64,000 nucleotides of DNA from JASHPR01 sp963833885 (GCA_963833885.1 CAWHZU010000026.1:183846-247845), one strand, 5' to 3'; shown: positions 34,745-43,320, counted from the stretch's first letter. Notes: a model not told the origin generated them from the sequence alone. Translations and numbers: made by a program.

Positions 34745-35708
34745 ATGGCCAACAGTGACCTGCTGGCAGCCGCCTTCGAGGCACACCGCGAGCATCTGCG
34801 TGCGGTGGCCTACCGGCTGCTCGGCTCGATGAGTGACGCGGACGACGCGGTCCAGGACACCTGGCTGCGGCTGACCGGCGCGGATACCAGCGAGGTGGAG
34901 AATCTCGGCGGCTGGCTGACGACGGTCGTCGCGCGGGTGTCCCTCAACATGCTCCGGGCGCGGCGGCACCGGCAGGAGGAGCCGGTCGGTGATTCCTGGC
35001 CCGGCGCCGCCGAGATGGCGGCCATGACCAACGGCGCGGCGGGGCCCGGCGCCGCCCCGCCGAGCCAGGCCGGTGATCCGGAGGACGAGGCCGTGCTCGC
35101 GGACTCGGTTGGCATCGCCCTGCTGGTCGTGCTCGACACGCTCACGCCGCCCGAACGGCTCGCGTTCGTGCTGCACGACATGTTCGCGATGCCGTTCACC
35201 GAGGTGGGCGCCGTGCTCGGGCGCTCGACCGACGCGACGCGGCAGCTCGCGAGCCGGGCCAGACGCCGGGTGCGCGGGGCGGGGAACCCTGATCGCGCCG
35301 ACGACCTCACCCGGCAGCGGGAGGTGGCTGCCGCGTTCCTCGCAGCGGCCCGCGGCGGCGACATGAACGCCCTCATAACGCTGCTGGATGCGGACGTCAC
35401 GCTGACCGGCGATTCCTATGTCAGCGGGGGCGGAAGGCCGATGGTGCTCCAGGGCGCGGCCAGGGCTTCGAAGGGTGCGATGCTTGCCTCCAGCCGGGCT
35501 GCGCAGTCCCGGCTGGCACTGATCGATGGCTCGGTTGGCATCATCTGGGCGCCAGGCCTGGCTGCAGGTCGTGCTGGCCCTGACGGTCAACGCCGCGAGC
35601 AAGATCACCGTCATCGACATCATCGCCGATCCCGACCGGCTACGTCGGCTGCGGCTGGCGATGCTGCCGGGTGGCGCCGGGGACGGAATCAGCCAGTCAG
35701 CAACGTAA
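34745..35708 (+). pseudogene. SigJ-type ECF41 sigma factor with C-terminal frameshift
   Basis: The first frame encodes ECF regions 2 and 4 (HLRAVAYRLLGSMSDADDAVQDTWLRL; PPERLAFVLHDMFAMPFTEVGAVLGRS) and most of a SnoaL-like domain (REVAAAFLAAARGGDMNALITLLDADVTLTGD). At about 35550-35560 the frame breaks: removing one base joins GIIWAPG to LQVVLALTVNAASKITVIDIIADPDRL. This restores the ECF41 C-terminus ending at 35708, including the DPDRL counterpart of the regulatory NPDKL motif. As written, the protein instead continues with an unrelated Arg/His-rich tail to 35770. Truncated ECF41 proteins can be over-active, so the lesion, if real, may matter. Confidence 0.8.
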
Positions 35709-36210
35709 TGGCCCCGGTCGCGGTGTCCTTTATGCCGGCCGACGTCACCTCTGCCGTGATGGGCTGGTAGTCGGCAAGGAGCCCGAATGCCCTGCCCGCC
35801 TCCGATCCATCCAGCCCTTCCGCGAGTGCGCAGTGCGGTATCCAGTTGCCGGGCAGGTAGTAGGCCCAGTGCCAGATCGGCTGCCCGCCGAGCGCCGCGT
35901 GCACATCGGCATGAAACGCGAGCAATTCCGCGGTCACCGCAGCGCCGAGAAACAGCACGCCCGTAGCCCCAGGGAATGTGCTCAGGGTGTACAGGCTCAG
36001 GGCAGGCCGGCGGGACATCAGCACAGAGCGCAGAGGCGCCGGGTCCGCGCCGGCCAGCGACTCGGCCACGGCAAGGGACACATGTGGCCGGTGCTGGCGA
36101 TGGGTCCGGGTCGCCAGGCTGGGCAGGCCAGCGTCGGCCAGTCGCTGCCACAGTCGCCGGACCGCGGCATCCGCCTGGTCGTCAAAGTACATTTCGATTG
36201 AGTGAGCCAC
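35689..36210 (-). CDS. 2'-5' RNA ligase-family (2H phosphoesterase) protein
   Basis: A 173-residue 2H-superfamily protein. The two catalytic HxS/T-type motifs are HRPHVSLAV near residue 42 and WIPHCALAEG near residue 123; the second reads HCA rather than HxT/S, so activity is uncertain. Known members act on cyclic phosphates in RNA or small nucleotides. Its end overlaps the sigJ-type gene's repaired end by 20 bp on the opposite strand. Confidence 0.8.
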   Translation of the reverse strand: MAHSIEMYFDDQADAAVRRLWQRLADAGLPSLATRTHRQHRPHVSLAVAESLAGADPAPLRSVLMSRRPALSLYTLSTFPGATGVLFLGAAVTAELLAFHADVHAALGGQPIWHWAYYLPGNWIPHCALAEGLDGSEAGRAFGLLADYQPITAEVTSAGIKDTATGAITLLTG

Positions 36211-36480
36211 GTGTTCACGATGCCAGACGAGCCCCGTCCTGGAACGCCCGAGATCGCGGTGGCAGTATTCGCTGCAGACCCTGTTGGCAGCCTGTAAGTG
36301 GCTATGAACTTCAGCGTTGTGTTTGCGGCGCCACCTGCGCCCACACTAAAATGCTCAACGCGCATGCGCCGAGTATCCCTGGCAGACTAACTGCTCCGGC
36401 TGGCCTTCCCAGGCCCGATGGGCCCGAGTTCCGGGTCGCTGCCAAGGCTCTCTTATCAAGCATTCCGAATGGAGTTCTTC

Positions 36481-36963
36481 GTGAACAACGGCCAACGTGA
36501 AGGTAATTCAGCGGCACCTTCCGCTACGCTGAGAATCGGTATTGTCAGCGGTTACTTTAATCCACTTCACGTCGGTCACATTCGCATGATGGAAGCGGCA
36601 GCCGAAATGGCCGACCACCTGATTGTCATCGTCAACAACGACGAGCAGCAGATGATGAAGAAGGGCCGCATCATCACTTCGCTCGACGATCGTCTCGAGG
36701 TCGTAAGGGCGCTGCGGATCGTCGACGAGGCGGTTCCGGCCCTCGACGAGGACGCCACGGTCAAGCAGACGCTCGCCTCGATTCGGGAGCGGTATCCGGC
36801 AGCCTCCGTCACGTTCGCGAACGGCGGCGATCGCAGCACGACGTCGGTCGTCGCCGAGGCCGAGGTGTGTGAGGCGCTCGGGATCGCCCTGCGGCTGGGT
36901 GTGGGCGGCACCGAGAAGGCCGACTCCAGCTCGCGGATCAACGCCGCGCTCGGCATCCAGTAG
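36481..36963 (+). CDS. Cytidylyltransferase-family nucleotidyltransferase
   Basis: A 160-residue nucleotidyltransferase: RIGIVSGYFNPLHVGHIRMMEAAAEMADHLIVIVNND carries the HxGH motif that binds the nucleotide triphosphate, with the later TSLDDRLEVVRALR. It resembles glycerol-3-phosphate cytidylyltransferase or RfaE2-type heptose adenylyltransferases. GTG 36481 is preceded by TGGAG at good spacing; an in-frame ATG at 36469 is an alternative. The acceptor is unknown. It stands alone before the Clp-N gene. Confidence 0.8.
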   Translation: MNNGQREGNSAAPSATLRIGIVSGYFNPLHVGHIRMMEAAAEMADHLIVIVNNDEQQMMKKGRIITSLDDRLEVVRALRIVDEAVPALDEDATVKQTLASIRERYPAASVTFANGGDRSTTSVVAEAEVCEALGIALRLGVGGTEKADSSSRINAALGIQ

Positions 36964-37062
36964 GGGCGGGCCGGCGCCGAACAAGGCGGCCGGGCACCCT
37001 CTCTGCCGGGAATCGCCCGGCGGCGCGAGGAGCCACACAACGTAACCAAGCTCCGACTTCAC

Positions 37063-37101
37063 GATATATCTTGCGGCTCGAGATAGACGCGATGTATCTT
37101 G
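37063..37101. promoter_or_regulatory. Direct-repeat operator-like sites upstream of the Clp-N gene
   Basis: GATATATCTTG (37063-37073) and GATGTATCTTG (37091-37101) are 28 bp apart in direct orientation, in an AT-rich stretch 50-85 bp before the ATG. GATATATC is itself a palindrome. The spacing suits two dimers on nearly the same DNA face (about 2.7 turns). No regulator gene is adjacent; sites like these elsewhere belong to PadR-type or heat-shock control. Confidence 0.5.
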
Positions 37102-37147
37102 ACACTCAACGGCACGACGGGGGAGCCTTACAGGACGGAGCGGACCC

Positions 37148-38056
37148 ATGTTCGGGCGGTTTACCGACGAGGCGCGCCGGGTTCTTGACCTGGCCCTGGA
37201 CGAGGCCAGGACGCTCAACAGCAATCGCGTCGGCACCGAGCACATCCTGCTCGGCCTGGTTCAGGAACGCGACGGGATAGCTGCCGAGGCGCTGGATTTG
37301 GTGGGCATCAGCCTGGATGCGGTGCGCCAGCAGATCGAGCGGATCACCGGTCAGGGCCATGAGGCGCCCGCCCCTAGTCACCAGCAGTACACGCTGCGGG
37401 CCAAGAGGGCGCTGGACATGTCGCTGCGGGAGGCGCTGCAGCTCGGCCATCACCACATCGGCACGGAACACATCCTGCTCGGCCTGCTCCGCGAGGGCGA
37501 AGGGCCCGCCGCGCAGGTGCTGATCGAGCTCGGTGCCGATCTCAAACTGGTCCGCCAGCAGGTGCTCCGCCTGCTCGATGACACCGACGGCGCTGAGGGT
37601 GCCGGGGATGCCGAGAGCGGCGGAGGCAACGGCCAGCCCAAGGTCGGTACTCCCGGGCGCGGCCCGGAAAGTGCCGGTCACGATGGCACGACCCTGGAAG
37701 GCCGGATGCTGGCCCAGATCCTTGGCCGGATCGAGGCGATGGACGCCCGGCTGTCAGCCGTCGAGCAGCAGCTCGGCAGCGGGCCGGACGTCGGCGACCT
37801 CGACCGGCAGATCGCGCAGGCACGCCAGGACAAGGAGTCGGCGGCCGGGGGCGAGGACTACGAGCACGCAGCGACGCTGCGGGACACCGAACGCCAGCTG
37901 ATCGAGGACAAGACCGAGCGGCAGAAGGAGTGGGCCGCCGCGCACCCGGACCTTCCGTCCCTGGCCGAAGGGCTGCACATGCTGAGCGACGAGGTCGGTC
38001 GGCTGCGCGGCCTGCTCAGCCAGCAGGGCAGCAAGTCACGCGACGGCGCCGCGTAG
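37148..38056 (+). CDS. Clp N-terminal repeat protein without AAA domain
   Basis: A 302-residue protein with two Clp-N repeats: FTDEARRVLDLALDEARTLNSNRVGTEHILLGLVQE and YTLRAKRALDMSLREALQLGHHHIGTEHILLGLLREG, then a Gly-rich linker and a charged coiled-coil with a UVR-like part (DLDRQIAQARQDKESAAGGEDYEHAATLRDTERQL). Clp-N binds adaptor or substrate in ClpC ATPases; here no ATPase follows, so it is a stand-alone adaptor-like or decoy protein. It has strong operator-like repeats upstream. Confidence 0.85.
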   Translation: MFGRFTDEARRVLDLALDEARTLNSNRVGTEHILLGLVQERDGIAAEALDLVGISLDAVRQQIERITGQGHEAPAPSHQQYTLRAKRALDMSLREALQLGHHHIGTEHILLGLLREGEGPAAQVLIELGADLKLVRQQVLRLLDDTDGAEGAGDAESGGGNGQPKVGTPGRGPESAGHDGTTLEGRMLAQILGRIEAMDARLSAVEQQLGSGPDVGDLDRQIAQARQDKESAAGGEDYEHAATLRDTERQLIEDKTERQKEWAAAHPDLPSLAEGLHMLSDEVGRLRGLLSQQGSKSRDGAA

Positions 38057-38182
38057 CCGGAGCCAGGCCGGGTCCGCACGCGGGCGCGCCCTACCACTAC
38101 GCCGGCTACCTGGCAAACCGGCGACGGATTCGAGGTCGCACTCGTTGCCGGCGATCCCTAGCCGGGCTGGCAGACTGGACCC

Positions 38183-38638
38183 GTGACTCCCCCCGGGTCC
38201 GATTTCGAGCTTGGCACCGACGGGCCGACGCTGATCCTGGTCGGCGTCGACGGCTCACGGACGTCGTGGCGGGCCGCCGCCTACGCGGCCGGGCTGGCGC
38301 GCAGGCAGCACTGCCGGCTGCTGGCCGTCTACGTAGCGCGGCTGTCCGCGAACATCGGCGCCGCCCCCGGCGTGGCGGCCGCGATGAGCGAGGCGGCGGC
38401 GCAGTCGGCGGGCGAGATCGAGCAGCGGTTGCGGGACGCAGCCGCGGAGATCGGGCTTGACTTCGAGTTCCGCGCCGTCATGGGGGATCCGTGGACCGAG
38501 CTCACCCGCGCCGCCAAGGAGCGCCGGGCGGACGCGGTGATCGTCGGCGCCTCCGAGCACGCCGGGCACCGCATCGTGGGCTCGCTGGCGACCAGGCTGG
38601 TCCGGGCCGGCAAGTGGCCGGTCACCGTGGTTCCGTAG
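38183..38638 (+). CDS. Universal stress protein (UspA family)
   Basis: A 151-residue single-domain Usp: PTLILVGVDGSRTSWRAAAYAAGLARRQ, VMGDPWTELTRAAKERRADAVIVGAS, and the ATP-binding GSLATRLVRAGKWPVTVVP. The G-x2-G-x9-G-S/T region reads GASEHAGHRIVGSLA, so ATP binding is plausible. GTG 38183 is used. The end overlaps the convergent permease gene by 17 bp. Confidence 0.88.
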   Translation: MTPPGSDFELGTDGPTLILVGVDGSRTSWRAAAYAAGLARRQHCRLLAVYVARLSANIGAAPGVAAAMSEAAAQSAGEIEQRLRDAAAEIGLDFEFRAVMGDPWTELTRAAKERRADAVIVGASEHAGHRIVGSLATRLVRAGKWPVTVVP

Positions 38639-39797
38639 CGGGCTCGGCGGAATGCTGGTCCGGGGCGCCGCCCATCATCCTGAGCATCGGCCCGCCGCCT
38701 GACCGGAAGAAGCGCACCAGCAGTGCCGCCGCGAGCAGCAGGAAGATGATGTTGAGGACGGTCGTGTAGTTCCACTGGATGCCGTGCGCGGCGACCCGGG
38801 CGTCCCGCTCGGCCGGGACCAGGCCGAGTGCGCTGAAAACGAACTCGATGATGTACCCGGCGATGACCATCGCGGCGTAGAACGCCGCCAGCACCACCAG
38901 CATCATCCTCGTGCCGTAGTACTTCCGGTAGATGATCAGGATCGGGATGATGATCAGGTCGGCGAACAGGAACGCCACCACGCCGCCGAAGCTGATCCCG
39001 CCGTTCCACAGCACCCCGGCCAGTGGCACGTTGCCGATCGAGCAGACGAAGCTGAGCAGCGAGATCACCGGGCCGATGACCGGTCCCCACAGCTTGGCAG
39101 CGAGCGGGTGACCGGTCAGGAACAGATGCCGCCAGAACGTGTCCGGCACCCACGCGCCGACCGCCCCGGCGATGAGCAGCCCGACGACCACGTCGCGGAT
39201 GACCGCCGCCCACTCCATCACGAAGATGTGGCTGACCGCGGTGTAGCCGTCCCGGCTGAGCAGCCGCTGCCAGAAACCGCCGCCCGATGAGATGCTCATG
39301 TCCATGGCCGCGTGGCCCTCCATGGACCCTGCCAGCCCCCGCTCCGCCTGTCGCCTGGCCCCGTCGGTGAGTTTCTCTCCGACGAAGGCCTTGAACGTGA
39401 CGCCGACCAGGCTGATCATGATGACCCCGCCGACATATTCCGCCAGCGTGAACTGCCAGGAGATCAGCAGCGCCAGGATGATGCCCAGCTCGATCACCAG
39501 ATTGGTGCTCGCGATCTCGAAGACCATCGCAGCGGTGAAGCTGGCGCCCTTGCGGAACAACGACCTGGCCAGGGCCACCGCCGCGTAGGAGCACGAGGAG
39601 GACGCGGCGCCGAGCCCGGCGGCCAGCGCCAGCGTGGCCGGGCCATCGCCGCCCAGCCGCCTGGTGACCGCCTCCCGGCGCACCACGGCCTGCACAACCG
39701 CGGAGAGCGTGAACCCGAGGATCAGCGACCAGGTGATCTCCCAGGTCATTGACCCTGCGACGGCGAGTGCGTGACCTATCGCGTCAAGCGCTCGCAT
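38622..39797 (-). CDS. Permease of the ArsP/YraQ (DUF318) family
   Basis: A 391-residue membrane protein with about eight to ten segments. The N-terminal half has AAGLGAASSSCSYAAVALARSLFRKG and the C-terminal half GNVPLAGVLWNGGISFGGVVAFLFADLIIIPILIIY, the inverted repeats of the permease family that includes methylarsenite exporters. Loop 170-185 is Gly/Ser-rich. Substrate unknown. It is divergent from the MBL-fold gene and converges on the Usp gene. Confidence 0.85.
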   Translation of the reverse strand: MRALDAIGHALAVAGSMTWEITWSLILGFTLSAVVQAVVRREAVTRRLGGDGPATLALAAGLGAASSSCSYAAVALARSLFRKGASFTAAMVFEIASTNLVIELGIILALLISWQFTLAEYVGGVIMISLVGVTFKAFVGEKLTDGARRQAERGLAGSMEGHAAMDMSISSGGGFWQRLLSRDGYTAVSHIFVMEWAAVIRDVVVGLLIAGAVGAWVPDTFWRHLFLTGHPLAAKLWGPVIGPVISLLSFVCSIGNVPLAGVLWNGGISFGGVVAFLFADLIIIPILIIYRKYYGTRMMLVVLAAFYAAMVIAGYIIEFVFSALGLVPAERDARVAAHGIQWNYTTVLNIIFLLLAAALLVRFFRSGGGPMLRMMGGAPDQHSAEPATEPR

Positions 39798-39926
39798 GAT
39801 CAGCCTCCCTCGCTCATCGGTCCTTCCGTATGATCACACGCCGCCGGTCGATGAACCTTTGGGCCGCATAGAACGAGCTCTCCGGTACATCGATGAGGCC
39901 GGGAGCCCAGGTGCCAGACTGAGTGC

Positions 39927-40730
39927 GTGAGCGGCCGGCTGGTGGTGCTCGGCAGCTGCGGTGCCTGGCCCGAGCCCGGGCGGGCCTGCAGCGGCTTCGT
40001 GCTGGAGCATGGGGGCGCTCGGGTCGTCCTCGATCTGGGTTACGGCACGCTGCCGCGGCTGCTGGCGCTGCTCGGCTCGTCGGCTGCGGACGGGATCGAC
40101 GCGGTGATCGTCACGCATGCGCATCCCGATCACATGGTTGACCTGCACGGGCTGCTGCGGGCCCGATGGTTCGGCCGGCGGTCGGCCGCGCCGATTCCGC
40201 TGCACGCGCCCGAGCCCGTGCTCGCGCGGCTGATCAGCCTGGAAGACGATGGCGCTGACGTGGTGCGGCGGGCCTTCGACTGGCATCCGCTGCCCGCCCC
40301 GCCGCAGCAGATCGGGCCGTTCCGGCTGGAGAGCATGCCGCTGCCGCACTATCTGCCGAACTCCGGCGTCCGGCTGTCCGCGCCCGGCCTGACCGTGGCG
40401 TACACCGGGGACACTGGCCCCGACCCCAGGCTGGCCGAGCTTGGCCGCGGCGCCGACCTCTACATCGTCGACGCGACCGATCGGTGGCAGCGTCCCGGCA
40501 CCCCGGTCGCTCCGCCCGGCCCGTCGCTCAACCTGACGGCCCGAGAGGCCGGCGAGGCGGCCGCAGCGGCCGGTGCCCGACGCCTGCTGCTCACCCACTT
40601 CTGGCCGGACAATGACCGGCAGGCCGCACGCGCGACGGCCGAGGCGGCGTTCGGCGGCGAGGTCCTGATCGCGGAGGAGGACCTAGAGGTGCAGCTGGGA
40701 CTAATGGGACCAGCGGGGCTAGCAGGGTAA
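39927..40730 (+). CDS. MBL-fold metal-dependent hydrolase
   Basis: A 267-residue metallo-beta-lactamase-fold protein: strand VVLGSCGAWP, metal motif VIVTHAHPDHMVDLHGL near residue 67, HYLPNSGVRLS, the bridging Asp region AYTGDTGPDP, and LLLTHFWPDND. The metal ligands suggest an RNase Z or phosphodiesterase-like enzyme. GTG 39927 is used; there is no good Shine-Dalgarno, so it may be leaderless. Neighbour of the permease. Confidence 0.88.
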   Translation: MSGRLVVLGSCGAWPEPGRACSGFVLEHGGARVVLDLGYGTLPRLLALLGSSAADGIDAVIVTHAHPDHMVDLHGLLRARWFGRRSAAPIPLHAPEPVLARLISLEDDGADVVRRAFDWHPLPAPPQQIGPFRLESMPLPHYLPNSGVRLSAPGLTVAYTGDTGPDPRLAELGRGADLYIVDATDRWQRPGTPVAPPGPSLNLTAREAGEAAAAAGARRLLLTHFWPDNDRQAARATAEAAFGGEVLIAEEDLEVQLGLMGPAGLAG

Positions 40731-40836
40731 GGCCCCAGAAACCTCCTTTCCAAAGACGTGCCGCTGCCAGTCGTCCTATGCTCGCTGCCCTGACCTGCGG
40801 GGAGCCCCACTCCTCGCATTCCCGCCCACCTGCGGA

Positions 40837-40856
40837 GGGCTCCGCCCCCGCACACC
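40837..40856. repeat. Left copy of 20-bp inverted repeat flanking the serine hydrolase gene
   Basis: GGGCTCCGCCCCCGCACACC here is the exact reverse complement of 42109-42128, on the other side of the serine hydrolase gene. Similarity extends imperfectly for about 20 further bases (rc: GGTTTCGGGCGGTG against GGTTTCGGGGGTG), so the full repeat is about 45-50 bp. Confidence 0.75.
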
Positions 40857-40864
40857 GCCCGAAA

Positions 40865-40942
40865 CCTGCACGGGGTTCGCAGGCCGAGGGAACATACCGG
40901 GATTCGCGGGCCAAGGGGAGGCCTGCACGGGGTTTGCATGCC
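40865..40942. repeat. Three degenerate ~29-bp tandem repeat units
   Basis: Units start at 40865 (CCTGCACGGGGTTCGCAGGC), 40893 (CATACCGGGATTCGCGGGCC) and 40922 (CCTGCACGGGGTTTGCATGC). Copies 1 and 3 differ at two of 21 positions, copy 2 is more diverged. They lie immediately upstream of the serine hydrolase gene and next to the left inverted repeat. Confidence 0.6.
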
Positions 40943-40982
40943 GCCGAAAGTCTTTGTCGGCATGCCTTTCAAGGGGGAATCC

Positions 40983-41975
40983 ATGCCCGCGGGGGGAAAT
41001 CAGTCGAGACGGCCTCCTGCGCATGCCGGCCCGTTGCGGCCGTGGGAGCGGTTGACGTTCGTGCTGGCGTTCGTGCTCGTTGCTGTCGGCATCGTGGTGC
41101 TCTCGGTATCGGGTGTGCATGGTCATCCGGCTGCGCAGCGGGCCCGCAGAAAGACCGCACCGGCCGCTACTCGCACGGCCTCAGCCAGTGGATCGAGATC
41201 CGTGGTGCTGACCGGGCCGGGGAGCATCAGGTTCTCCTCCGCCGCGGCGGAGAACGCACGGCTGACCGCCGCGCTCGCCCCGGTGTTGCGGGGCGGCACG
41301 GGCAACCTCGCGGCCGGAGTGGTCGACGCGGCAACCGGGGCCGTGGCCGTCTACGGGGGCGACCGGAAGTTTCACACCGCCAGCATCATCAAGGTGGACA
41401 TCCTCGCCTCGCTGCTGCTGCAGCACCAGTGGTCGAATGCGCCGCTGAGCGCGCAGCAGCGGGCGCTGGCTACCGAAATGATCGAGGACAGCAACGACCA
41501 GGCCGCCAACGAACTCTGGGAAGCCGTCGGGCAACGCCAGGGACTCGAGGCGGCCAATCAGGAATTCGGCCTGCGGCAGACCACGCCGGGCGCCGGCATT
41601 TACTGGGGACTCACCAGCACCACAGTCGAGGACCAGCTGCGGCTCCTGGCCGACCTCGCTTCGAGCCACTCGCCACTTTCGGCGGGGTCCCGGTCCTTTG
41701 AGCTCGGCCTGATGCGGCACGTGGTGGCCAACCAGGACTGGGGAGTTACCGCCGCAGCCGTGCCGGGCACTGGAGCGGCCGTGAAGGACGGCTGGCTTCC
41801 CGACGGCAGCGCCACCACCTGGGTGATCAACAGCATTGGCTTAATATCGCGCGGCGGGCACGAGCTGCTCGTCGCGGTGCTGTCCAGCGACCAGCCGTCC
41901 GAGTCGGCCGGGATAACCCAGGTTGACGCCGCCGCCAGGGCGGCTGTCTCGGCGATCAGTGGAGCCCGCGCGTAG
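40983..41975 (+). CDS. Secreted class A beta-lactamase-fold serine hydrolase
   Basis: A 330-residue protein with one N-terminal membrane segment or signal anchor (LTFVLAFVLVAVGIVVLSV, about residues 20-40), an Ala/Thr/Ser linker and a serine beta-lactamase domain. SxxK is SIIK (HTASIIKVDIL), SxN is SND (MIEDSNDQAANELW) and the KTG box is KDG (AAVKDGWLP). The KDG change suggests a hydrolase or peptidase rather than a classic lactamase. ATG 40983 follows AAGGGGGA; an upstream in-frame ATG at 40938 is less likely. A strong terminator covers its stop. Confidence 0.85.
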   Translation: MPAGGNQSRRPPAHAGPLRPWERLTFVLAFVLVAVGIVVLSVSGVHGHPAAQRARRKTAPAATRTASASGSRSVVLTGPGSIRFSSAAAENARLTAALAPVLRGGTGNLAAGVVDAATGAVAVYGGDRKFHTASIIKVDILASLLLQHQWSNAPLSAQQRALATEMIEDSNDQAANELWEAVGQRQGLEAANQEFGLRQTTPGAGIYWGLTSTTVEDQLRLLADLASSHSPLSAGSRSFELGLMRHVVANQDWGVTAAAVPGTGAAVKDGWLPDGSATTWVINSIGLISRGGHELLVAVLSSDQPSESAGITQVDAAARAAVSAISGARA

Positions 41976-41986
41976 CGCGGGCTCCA
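41960..41986 (+). terminator. Rho-independent-type hairpin over the serine hydrolase stop codon
   Basis: A 12-bp perfect stem, TGGAGCCCGCGC and GCGCGGGCTCCA, with a 3-nt GTA loop that contains part of the TAG stop. There is no long T tract, as usual in actinomycetes. Confidence 0.8.
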
Positions 41987-42030
41987 CAACCTTAGGTATT
42001 CCCTGACAAGGGCAGAGCCCCCCAGCAGGT

Positions 42031-42110
42031 TGGTTTTGAGCTAACCTCCGCCAGTCCCGGTTTCAGGGGGTGGTTCTTGGGCTAACCTCCGCCAGCACCG
42101 GTTTCGGGGG
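42031..42110. repeat. Two tandem 40-bp repeats
   Basis: Unit 1 (42031-42070) and unit 2 (42071-42110) share GCTAACCTCCGCCAG and CCGGTTTC with only small changes. They lie between convergent genes. The second unit runs straight into the right copy of the inverted repeat, so these are parts of one intergenic repeat element. Confidence 0.8.
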
Positions 42111-42132
42111 TGTGCGGGGGCGGAGCCCCGCA
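42109..42132. repeat. Right copy of inverted repeat, with hairpin
   Basis: GGTGTGCGGGGGCGGAGCCC (42109-42128) is the reverse complement of 40837-40856. TGCGGGG (42113-42119) also pairs with CCCCGCA (42126-42132) around a 6-nt loop, just after the stop of the minus-strand RDD gene, so it can also act as its terminator. Confidence 0.7.
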
Positions 42133-42135
42133 TGG

Positions 42136-42846
42136 TCAGCGGGACGGGATAACGACGGTCTGCATGATCTTGTCGGCCAGCGTCTGCCGCTTGGCGTCCC
42201 AGAGCGGGAACAGAAAGCCGACGTAGCAGATGATGCTGTCGACGATGTGGCAGATGTCGCGCAGGAAGGCCTTGCCGGGGCCGATCGGCTGGCCGCTCTG
42301 CTCGCCGATCAGGCTCATGTTCAGCGCCCTCTTGCCCCAGGACTGGCCCGTCTTCCCAGCCTGGTACCAGCGGTTGTACGCGGTGACGGCGATTCCGGCG
42401 AGCACGAAGATGAAATAGACGGCGCTGTTGTGCGAGGCCACGCCGATGCCGATCAGGATCCAGACGGGGACGATGTCGATCAGGTAAGCGCCGACCCGGT
42501 ACAGCCAGCTCGAGTAGTTTCCTGCCTGGCTGACGTAGCCGCCCTGAGGCGCGCCATAGCCGCCCGCGGGCTGGCCGTAGGCGCCTGGCTGGCCGTAGGG
42601 ACCTGGCTGGCCGTAGGGACCTGGCTGGCCGAACCCTCCGGGCTGGCCGTAGCCCGCCGACTGGTCATATCCGCCTGGCTGCTGGGCGTATCCCCCGGGT
42701 GGGGGCGGTGGCGGGCTGCCGTACCCACCGGCGGGGGGCGGGCTGCCGTACCCACCGGCGGGCGGCGGGCTGCCGTACCCACCCGGCGCTTGGCCGTAGC
42801 CGTCGGAGGGTCCGGCGTTGCCCCCTGGAGGGTTCTCATAAGTCAT
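42136..42846 (-). CDS. RDD-family membrane protein with Pro/Gly/Tyr-rich N-terminus
   Basis: A 236-residue protein. Residues 1-105 are low-complexity with repeated GGYGSPPPA, GQPGPY and related units, likely a disordered domain facing the cytoplasm. From residue 110 comes an RDD domain (WLYRVGAYLIDIVPVWILIGIG, YNRWYQAGKTGQSWGKRALNM, ICHIVDSIICYVGFLFPLWDA) with three or four membrane segments. The function of RDD proteins is unclear. It is in line with the DUF2752 gene upstream (57 bp gap). Confidence 0.88.
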   Translation of the reverse strand: MTYENPPGGNAGPSDGYGQAPGGYGSPPPAGGYGSPPPAGGYGSPPPPPPGGYAQQPGGYDQSAGYGQPGGFGQPGPYGQPGPYGQPGAYGQPAGGYGAPQGGYVSQAGNYSSWLYRVGAYLIDIVPVWILIGIGVASHNSAVYFIFVLAGIAVTAYNRWYQAGKTGQSWGKRALNMSLIGEQSGQPIGPGKAFLRDICHIVDSIICYVGFLFPLWDAKRQTLADKIMQTVVIPSR

Positions 42847-42903
42847 GGACGTGCCTTTCTGGTGACGGAGATCGTCGTCTCTGCGTGGACCGGTGGGAAG
42901 ACC

Positions 42904-43320
42904 TCACAGGAGGCCGTAACGGTGCAGCTGGAAGACCCAGCTCAGCGCGACCACCACGGCCACGACGTAGCCGACCCGCTTGCGTGTGGCCGGAGACCAG
43001 GCGCTCGGCTGGGCCACCAGTCCCGCGTTCCGCGCGACCAGGACCGGTGCCGTGCCCAGGGCGAGGGCGGCGACGAGGTACGCAAGCGGGCTGGTCGCGG
43101 CCGCGGTCGCCCAGTGCCCGTGCGTGAGGGCAACCGTCGCCGTGGTGAGACCGCAGAACGGGCAGGGCACGCCGGTGAGCGCCCGCAGCGGGCACTCCAG
43201 GCCGTGACCGCCGGTATGCGCCAGGATCAGCGGGTACACCGATCCAACCACGCCCGCACCGGCATAGAACATGGTGATGTTCTCAGGTACGGAATACCCC
43301 CGGCGGATAATCACCGACAT
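42904..43320 (-). CDS. DUF2752 membrane protein
   Basis: A 138-residue membrane protein with the family signature CPLRALTGVPCPFCGLTTATVAL and about three segments (ITMFYAGAGVVGSVYPLILA, TSPLAYLVAALALGTAPVLVA, VGYVVAVVVALSWVFQL). The two CPxC-like cysteine motifs are intact. Such genes are often next to RDD or CD225-type genes, as here. Function unknown. Confidence 0.88.
   Translation of the reverse strand: MSVIIRRGYSVPENITMFYAGAGVVGSVYPLILAHTGGHGLECPLRALTGVPCPFCGLTTATVALTHGHWATAAATSPLAYLVAALALGTAPVLVARNAGLVAQPSAWSPATRKRVGYVVAVVVALSWVFQLHRYGLL

Noticed and set aside
36220..36297. 25-codon frame before the cytidylyltransferase gene
   Set aside because: No ribosome-binding site, no conservation signal, and composition as expected by chance.
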